Assembly: GCA_964636485.1 (NCBI GenBank) | Contig: CAZWSO010000072.1 | Location: 1 to 11,882 of the forward strand | Direction: 5' to 3' | Origin: CAYXRS01 sp964636485 | GTDB taxonomy: Bacteria > Gemmatimonadota > Gemmatimonadetes > Gemmatimonadales > Gemmatimonadaceae | Length of the DNA: 11,882 nucleotides | Shown here: positions 7,438 to 11,882 of the stretch, piece by piece | How positions within the stretch are numbered: position 1 is the first letter of the stretch | Layout of the letters: each line of letters begins with the position of its first letter | Program-made: the position numbers and the translations under genes | The notes under the pieces: model-generated | Told to the model about the DNA's origin: nothing | Seen by the model: only the letters and a program-made list of their open reading frames with translations | Database searches by the model: none

Positions 7438-7465
7438 AGCATAACCTTCGGCGGGCGGCCTGCAA
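7438..7465 (-). promoter_or_regulatory. Candidate sigma-70-type promoter for the BON gene
   Basis: Read on the minus strand, TTGCAG (7465-7460) and TATGCT (7443-7438) are separated by 16 bp. The -10 box matches four of six consensus bases; the -35 box matches only the TTG. Transcription would begin near 7430 and give a leader of about 45 nt before ATG 7385, which also supports the short form of the protein. Prediction by eye only. Confidence 0.4.
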
Positions 7466-7496
7466 GTCGGTGCAAGAAGAAGGCCAGTCGGTGGCC
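7461..7496. repeat. Phased short repeats and a small inverted repeat in the divergent region
   Basis: TGCAAG occurs at 7461-7466 and 7471-7476, exactly 10 bp apart. GTCGGTG occurs at 7466-7472 and 7487-7493, 21 bp apart. GGCCA (7482-7486) and TGGCC (7492-7496) form a 5-bp inverted repeat around the second copy. The group overlaps the candidate -35 box of the BON gene and lies 47-82 bp before thrS. Helically phased repeats can be regulator sites, but each is short enough to be chance. The rest of 7386-7542 holds no gene and no promoter for thrS that I could recognise. Confidence 0.3.
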
Positions 7497-7542
7497 ATGA
7501 ATAGTTGCTTTGCCCGGTCCGCGGACGCGTCTCAATCCTCAG

Positions 7543-9528
7543 ATGATCGAACAGCAGGCAGCCGACCAGCTCACGCTCACACTTACGCTCCCGGACGGCT
7601 CGCAGCGCGATGTCGCCTTAGGCACGCTGCCGCGCGACGTCGTCGCGGGCATCGGCCCGGGGCTTCTTCGCGCCGCGATCGCGGTAGAAGTGGAGGGGCA
7701 GGTCCAGGATCTGATGACGCCGCTGCGATCCGGCGGCAGGTTCCGGGTGATCACCGGCCAGCCGCCCCGGGATCCGGGTGACCGCGGGGCGCTGGACGCG
7801 TGGCGACGCGCACACGACGTGGTGCGCCATTCCGCCGCGCACGTGCTTGCCACGGCGGTCCGAAGGCTTCGGCCCGATGCGAAGATCGGCTTCGGTCCCT
7901 CCATCGACGATGGCTTCTACTACGACTTCGAGGTGGCTCAGCCATTCACTCCGGAGGACGTGGAGCGCTTCGAGGAGGAGATGCGCAAGGTCGTGTCGGA
8001 GAAGTACCCGTTCGTGCGCGAGGAGGTCGGACGCACGGAGGCCCAGCGACGCTTTGCGGACGATCCTCTCAAGCTGGAACGACTCGCCGAGCTGGGCGAC
8101 GATGAAGTGATCTCGATTTACACCGACGGTCCGTTCATCGATCTGTGCCGCGGTCCGCACGTTCCGGACACGTCCTACATCAAGCACTTCAAGCTGACGC
8201 ACACCGCCGGCGCCTACTGGCGAGGTGATGAGCGGCGTCAGATGCTGCAACGCATCTACGGCACCGCGTGGCTCCGGCAGGAAGATCTCGATGCGTACCT
8301 TCATCGCATTGAGGAAGCCAGGAAGCGCGACCATCGCCGGCTTGGACAGGAGCTGGACCTGTTCTCCACCGACCAGCGCGTGGGCCCGGGGCTCATTCTC
8401 TGGCATCCGCGCGGCGGAATCATCCGCAACGAGATCGAGAACTTCGAGCGTGAGCTGATTCTTCGTCACGGCTACGACCTGGTGTACACCCCCCACATCA
8501 TGAACGAGAAGCTGTTCGAGATTTCCGGTCATCTCGTCAACTTCAAGGAGCACATGTTCGGGGTCATGGAGGTGGAGGGCGCGGCGTACCGCCCCAAGCC
8601 GATGAACTGCCCAGGGCACATCTGCATCTACCAGACGGATGTTCGTTCCTATCGCGACCTCCCGATCCGCTACGCGGAGTTCGGCACGGTGTACCGATAC
8701 GAGCGCAGCGGCGTGCTTCAGGGGATGCTGCGGGTGAGGGGATTCACCCAGGACGACGCCCACGTGTTCTGCACGCCGGAGCAGGTGCCGGAGGAGGTCG
8801 ATCGGCTGCTCGACCTGGTGCACGAGATGCTGGAGGTGTTCGGCTATCCGTACACGGTCGAGCTGGCGACGCGTCCGGAGAACGCGCTCGGCAGCGAGGA
8901 CGTGTGGAATCGCGCCGTCAGCACACTTGGCGAATGTCTCGACCGGCGCGGACAGGCTTACGAGATCGATGAGGGTGGGGGTGCGTTCTACGGGCCCAAG
9001 CTCGACTTCAAGCTCATCGACGCCATCGGCCGCAAGTGGCAGGGTCCCACGGTGCAGCTCGACTTCAACCTGCCAGAGCGCTTTCAGCTCGAATACATAG
9101 GCAGCGACAACCGTCCGCACCGTCCGGTCATGCTGCACCGTGTACTGGTCGGCTCCATGGAGCGCTTCGTGGGTGGGCTGATCGAGCATTACGCGGGGAA
9201 CTTTCCGCTCTGGCTCGCGCCCGAGCAGATCGTGATCATCCCGCTGGCCGTTGAGATGCATCCGGCAGCCATGGCACTTGCCGGAAAGCTGCGCGAGGCG
9301 GGGATCCGCTGCACGTTCGACCCCGAGGACACCACCGATTACCGCATCCGCATCCGCGACGCCTCGAGGATGAAGGTACCATACATGGCCATCATCGGCA
9401 GACGGGAAGCGGAGGCAGGAACGGTCACGCTGCGCTTTCGGGGAGCCGAAAAGCGGCAGGAGACCATGGCGGTGGACGTGCTGGTGGAAAGGCTTGTGGA
9501 CGAGATCAGAACGCGTGCGAAGGCCTGA
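7543..9528 (+). CDS. thrS: Threonyl-tRNA synthetase
   Basis: ThrRS charges tRNA(Thr) and hydrolyses Ser-tRNA(Thr). The 661-residue protein has the full bacterial layout: an N-terminal TGS domain (about 8-72), the editing domain with HSAAH (H96, H100) and LCRGPHV (C202, H206), the class II catalytic core with C356 in PMNCPGH, motif 2 (RYERSGVLQGMLRVRGF, 385-401) followed by H407 in DDAHVFC, and motif 3 HRPVMLHRVLVGSMERF with H532; C356, H407 and H532 match the catalytic zinc ligands. The anticodon-binding domain spans about 559-661. I chose ATG 7543, which begins just before the TGS domain; TTG at 7510 is in frame and would add 11 residues. Neither has a clear ribosome-binding site, so the start is uncertain. 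A T-box motif was looked for and not seen. The peptidase gene follows 21 bp later. Confidence 0.97.
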   Translation: MIEQQAADQLTLTLTLPDGSQRDVALGTLPRDVVAGIGPGLLRAAIAVEVEGQVQDLMTPLRSGGRFRVITGQPPRDPGDRGALDAWRRAHDVVRHSAAHVLATAVRRLRPDAKIGFGPSIDDGFYYDFEVAQPFTPEDVERFEEEMRKVVSEKYPFVREEVGRTEAQRRFADDPLKLERLAELGDDEVISIYTDGPFIDLCRGPHVPDTSYIKHFKLTHTAGAYWRGDERRQMLQRIYGTAWLRQEDLDAYLHRIEEARKRDHRRLGQELDLFSTDQRVGPGLILWHPRGGIIRNEIENFERELILRHGYDLVYTPHIMNEKLFEISGHLVNFKEHMFGVMEVEGAAYRPKPMNCPGHICIYQTDVRSYRDLPIRYAEFGTVYRYERSGVLQGMLRVRGFTQDDAHVFCTPEQVPEEVDRLLDLVHEMLEVFGYPYTVELATRPENALGSEDVWNRAVSTLGECLDRRGQAYEIDEGGGAFYGPKLDFKLIDAIGRKWQGPTVQLDFNLPERFQLEYIGSDNRPHRPVMLHRVLVGSMERFVGGLIEHYAGNFPLWLAPEQIVIIPLAVEMHPAAMALAGKLREAGIRCTFDPEDTTDYRIRIRDASRMKVPYMAIIGRREAEAGTVTLRFRGAEKRQETMAVDVLVERLVDEIRTRAKA

Positions 9529-9539
9529 CACTTATAACT

Positions 9540-9546
9540 GGAGGAG
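9540..9546 (+). promoter_or_regulatory. Strong Shine-Dalgarno sequence for the oligopeptidase gene
   Basis: GGAGGAG lies 5 nt (counted from GGAGG) before the GTG at 9550. It decides the start: the alternative ATG at 9568 would be too far from it, and starting there would remove the basic residues of the signal peptide. Confidence 0.75.
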
Positions 9547-9549
9547 CGG

Positions 9550-11691
9550 GTGAAGGCGCGTGAAGTAATGATTCTGGGAACGGCGATGATGCTGGTCGCT
9601 CCCCTTGGCGCCCAGGCGCCGGCCACGAATGGCAACGGCGGAATCGCACCGCCGGTCGCCCGGCTGGTCCCAAAGGTCGACACGCTGCACGGCGAGGTGC
9701 GCGTCGACTTGTATCACTGGATGCGCTTCCGGAACGACCCGGCGGTGATCGACTACCTGAGGGCGGAGAACGAGTACACCTCCACCATGATGCGGCATAC
9801 GGAGCCTCTCCAGGAGCGGCTCTATCAGGAGATACTCGGTCGCATTCAGCAGACGGATCTGTCGGTTCCGGAACGGCGTGGCGATTACTACTACTACACG
9901 CGCGTGGAGGAAGGAAGGCAGTACCCGATCTTCGCGCGCAGGAAGGAGTCGCTCGATGCATCGGAGGAGGTACTGCTCGACCAGAACGAGCTGGCTGAGG
10001 GCAAAACCTTCCTCTCCGTCGGAACGATGGTGGTGAGCCCGGATCACCGGTGGCTTGCCTACTCGGTGGATACCACCGGCTACGAGGACTTCATACTGTA
10101 CGTGAAGAACCTCCGCACGGGTGAGCTCCTGCCGGTCCGGCTAGGTCCGCTGTACTCGGTGGTGTGGGCGAACGACAACCGCACGCTCTTCTACACGACC
10201 CCGGACTCGGCGAAGCGGGCGCACCGGCTGTACCGGCACGTGCTCGGAACGCCAGTGAGCGCGGATGAGCTGGTGGTGGAGGAATCCGATGTCCTCTTTC
10301 GTCTCGGCCTGAGCCGGACTCGGAGCGGTGCCCACATCGTGATCACATCGTCGAGCTTCACTTCTTCGGAGGTGCGGCTGATTTCCGCCGACCGTCCCCG
10401 GATGGCGCCGCGCACCGTGTACCCGCGGCAGCCGGACATGGTTTACTCGCTGGACCACAGTGGAGACTGGTTCTACATCGTCACCAATGACGAAGCAACC
10501 AACTTCAAGGTCATGCGAGCGCCGGTCGACCAGCCCGGCCGGGCAAACTGGCGCACGTTCCTGCCGCACCGCGATTCGGTCAAGGTGGATTTCGTGCAGG
10601 CGTTCAAGAGTCATCTGGTGGTCTACGAGCGGGAGGGTGGGCTGCGCCGAATGCGCGTCCACGACCTGCGTTCGGGCGCGCACCACTACACGGCGTTTCC
10701 CGAGCCCGTGTACACGTTTTCACCTACGGGGAATCCGGAGTTCGATACACGTGTCGTTCGCTTCAACTACCAGTCGCTGATCACACCAGGCTCCGTATAC
10801 GACTACGACATGAACGGTCGCACGCGCGAGCTGAAGAAGCAGACGCCGGTGCTTGGCGGTTATGATCCATCACAGTATGGCAGCGAGCGCACCTTCGCCC
10901 GTGCACGCGATGGCACGATGGTCCCGGTTTCGCTCGTGTATCGGAAGCCGTTGCGTCTGGACGGTGAACGGCCGATGCTGCTCTATGCGTATGGCTCTTA
11001 CGGGTCGAGTGTCGACCCGACCTTCTCCTCGCCGCGCCTCAGTCTGCTGGACAGAGGGCTCATCTATGCCATAGCGCACGTTCGTGGTGGCCAGGAGATG
11101 GGAAGGCACTGGTATGATCAGGGCAAGATGCTCAACAAGATGAATACATTCACCGATTTCATCGACGTAGCCGAGCATCTGATAGATAGTCGCTATACGC
11201 GGCAGGAGCGGCTGGTGATCCAGGGCGGAAGCGCGGGCGGGCTGCTCATGGGCGTCGTCGTCAACATGCGGCCGGAGCTCTTCCGCGCCGTCATTGCAGA
11301 CGTGCCCTTCGTGGACGTCATCAACACGATGCTCGATGCGTCAATCCCCCTCACCGCAGGCGAGTGGGAGCAGTGGGGGAACCCCGCCGTTCGCGAGCAC
11401 TTCGACTACATGCGGCAGTACTCGCCATACGACAACGTGGAACGGAAGGCTTACCCGCGCATGCTCGTGACGACCGGGCTGAACGATTCTCGCGTGGCCT
11501 ACTGGGAGCCCGCCAAATGGGTGGCTCGGCTGCGAGCCATGAAGACGGACTCCAATCCGCTGCTTCTGCACACCAACCTCGGCGCCGGGCACGGAGGGCC
11601 GTCGGGTCGCTACGACGCACTGCGGGAAGTGGCTTTCAGATACGCATTTTTCCTGGACGCCCTGGGGCTTGGGGATCCGGCGGCGCCTTGA
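9550..11691 (+). CDS. Oligopeptidase B-type serine peptidase (S9A), probably exported
   Basis: A 713-residue prolyl-oligopeptidase-family enzyme closest by eye to oligopeptidase B (PtrB), which cleaves short peptides after Arg or Lys. After a seven-bladed propeller region (about 85-440) comes the alpha/beta-hydrolase domain with YAYGSYGSSVDPTFS, HVRGGQEMGRHWYDQGK, the nucleophile motif GGSAGG (S561), the block VPFVDVINTMLDASIPLTAG, TTGLNDSRV (D646) and GAGHGG (H681). GEWEQWGNP retains an acidic pair (E605, E607) at the position tied to basic P1 preference in enterobacterial OpB. Unlike cytosolic PtrB, it begins with K2/R4 and a hydrophobic run ending in PLGAQAPA, a likely signal peptide with cleavage near residues 21-25; export to the periplasm is inferred. 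It follows thrS by 21 bp and may be cotranscribed. The arginine/lysine specificity is less certain than the family. Confidence 0.92.
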   Translation: MKAREVMILGTAMMLVAPLGAQAPATNGNGGIAPPVARLVPKVDTLHGEVRVDLYHWMRFRNDPAVIDYLRAENEYTSTMMRHTEPLQERLYQEILGRIQQTDLSVPERRGDYYYYTRVEEGRQYPIFARRKESLDASEEVLLDQNELAEGKTFLSVGTMVVSPDHRWLAYSVDTTGYEDFILYVKNLRTGELLPVRLGPLYSVVWANDNRTLFYTTPDSAKRAHRLYRHVLGTPVSADELVVEESDVLFRLGLSRTRSGAHIVITSSSFTSSEVRLISADRPRMAPRTVYPRQPDMVYSLDHSGDWFYIVTNDEATNFKVMRAPVDQPGRANWRTFLPHRDSVKVDFVQAFKSHLVVYEREGGLRRMRVHDLRSGAHHYTAFPEPVYTFSPTGNPEFDTRVVRFNYQSLITPGSVYDYDMNGRTRELKKQTPVLGGYDPSQYGSERTFARARDGTMVPVSLVYRKPLRLDGERPMLLYAYGSYGSSVDPTFSSPRLSLLDRGLIYAIAHVRGGQEMGRHWYDQGKMLNKMNTFTDFIDVAEHLIDSRYTRQERLVIQGGSAGGLLMGVVVNMRPELFRAVIADVPFVDVINTMLDASIPLTAGEWEQWGNPAVREHFDYMRQYSPYDNVERKAYPRMLVTTGLNDSRVAYWEPAKWVARLRAMKTDSNPLLLHTNLGAGHGGPSGRYDALREVAFRYAFFLDALGLGDPAAP

Positions 11692-11700
11692 ACCACGCCG

Positions 11701-11724
11701 AGGGCCTCGCGACGTCGGGGCCCT
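11701..11724 (+). terminator. Likely terminator hairpin after the oligopeptidase gene
   Basis: Bases 11701-11709 pair with 11716-11724 (nine pairs, one of them G-T) around a six-base loop, starting 9 bp after the stop codon. The following bases are only moderately T-rich (TTCGTGTGT), so termination strength is uncertain. Confidence 0.5.
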
Positions 11725-11735
11725 TCGTGTGTCAG

Positions 11736-11756
11736 GGCACCGTTGAACGGTGTGCC
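11736..11756. repeat. Bulged inverted repeat upstream of the thiolase gene
   Basis: GGCACCGT and ACGGTGTGCC can pair as 4+4 bp with a two-base bulge (TG) around the loop TGA. It follows the likely terminator and overlaps the candidate thiolase -35 box, so it may be a second terminator stem or an operator. Confidence 0.3.
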
Positions 11757-11771
11757 GGCGCCGGGTAACTT
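11743..11771 (+). promoter_or_regulatory. Candidate sigma-70-type promoter for the thiolase gene
   Basis: TTGAAC (11743-11748) and TAACTT (11766-11771) are separated by 17 bp. The first matches four of six -35 consensus bases, the second three of six -10 bases. The -10 box sits in a small palindrome, GGTAACTTACC (11764-11774). The start would be near 11778, giving a leader of about 55 nt. By-eye prediction. Confidence 0.35.
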
Positions 11772-11832
11772 ACCGTGCCGTACGCGCGCACCACCTGGCT
11801 CGCGCATTTGACGTGCAAAGAGGAAGAAACGC

Positions 11833-11882
11833 ATGAACGACGGAGCTCGCTCGCCGGTCATCGTCGGCGCGGCCCGAACGCC
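11833..11882 (+). CDS. Thiolase (acetyl-CoA acetyltransferase type), N-terminus only
   Basis: Only 16 complete codons are in the window. They read MNDGARSPVIVGAARTP-like sequence (the last codon is cut), matching the first beta strand and the AARTP motif that opens nearly every thiolase. Thiolases either condense two acetyl-CoA or cleave 3-ketoacyl-CoA; which applies here cannot be told. The ATG at 11833 has GAGG (11820-11823) 9 nt upstream as a ribosome-binding site. The preceding terminator and candidate promoter suggest a separate transcript. Confidence 0.75.
   Translation, partial: MNDGARSPVIVGAART

Noticed and set aside
7386..7535. A 50-residue N-terminal extension of the BON protein
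   Set aside because: It would contain the candidate promoter and leader, has no ribosome-binding site, and moves the transmembrane segment away from the N-terminus.
7386..7542. A T-box leader upstream of thrS
   Set aside because: No conserved T-box core, no terminator/antiterminator pair and too little room; none of the expected motifs could be seen.
7618..9531. A 637-codon open frame antisense to thrS
   Set aside because: It mirrors the codon register of thrS, a well-known effect of high GC; thrS is complete and conserved, and the antisense product has no recognisable domain.
11808..11813. TTGACG as a -35 box for the thiolase gene
   Set aside because: A -10 box at normal spacing would fall inside the coding region, after the start codon.
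1..11882. tRNA genes, CRISPR arrays, insertion sequences or attachment sites
   Set aside because: I found no cloverleaf, no regularly spaced repeats, and no transposase or integrase reading frame; nearly all bases are accounted for by housekeeping genes.

Overview
The window is high-GC bacterial chromosome, densely packed, with ordinary housekeeping genes and no mobile element, CRISPR array, rRNA or tRNA that I can see. The outer-membrane features (a heptose phosphatase of LPS-core synthesis, a lipoprotein, an exported peptidase) point to a Gram-negative-type cell envelope. The protein styles (a PurN with a GGKGMYG loop, a ValS with a clade-like insertion, a Big_5-type lipoprotein, an exported S9A peptidase) would fit Gemmatimonadota or a relative. 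That assignment is an inference from memory, not a search.

Left part (1-6494, all minus strand; transcription runs right to left): valS, an Ig-like-domain lipoprotein, selA and gmhB are fused by overlapping stop and start codons (13, 4 and 4 nt). purN follows after a 73-bp gap and runs off the left edge. The cluster mixes tRNA charging (ValRS), selenocysteine synthesis (SelA), LPS heptose synthesis (GmhB) and purine synthesis (PurN), so it looks like a growth-linked operon rather than a single pathway. Upstream of valS is a perfect 14-bp stem-loop, and before that a membrane-anchored BON-domain protein (6585-7385, minus) with its own likely promoter and leader.

Right part (7386-11882, plus strand): a 157-bp divergent region separates the BON gene from thrS. 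thrS is followed 21 bp later by a probably exported oligopeptidase B-type serine peptidase (GTG start with a strong ribosome-binding site). A likely terminator, a second small hairpin and a candidate promoter lie in the 141-bp gap before the first 16 codons of a thiolase at the right edge.

I do not see a convincing new multi-gene system. The points most worth a second look are the translationally coupled valS-lipoprotein-selA-gmhB block with an orphan selA, the hairpin before valS, the BON leader that can mask its own ribosome-binding site, and phased repeats in the divergent promoter region.
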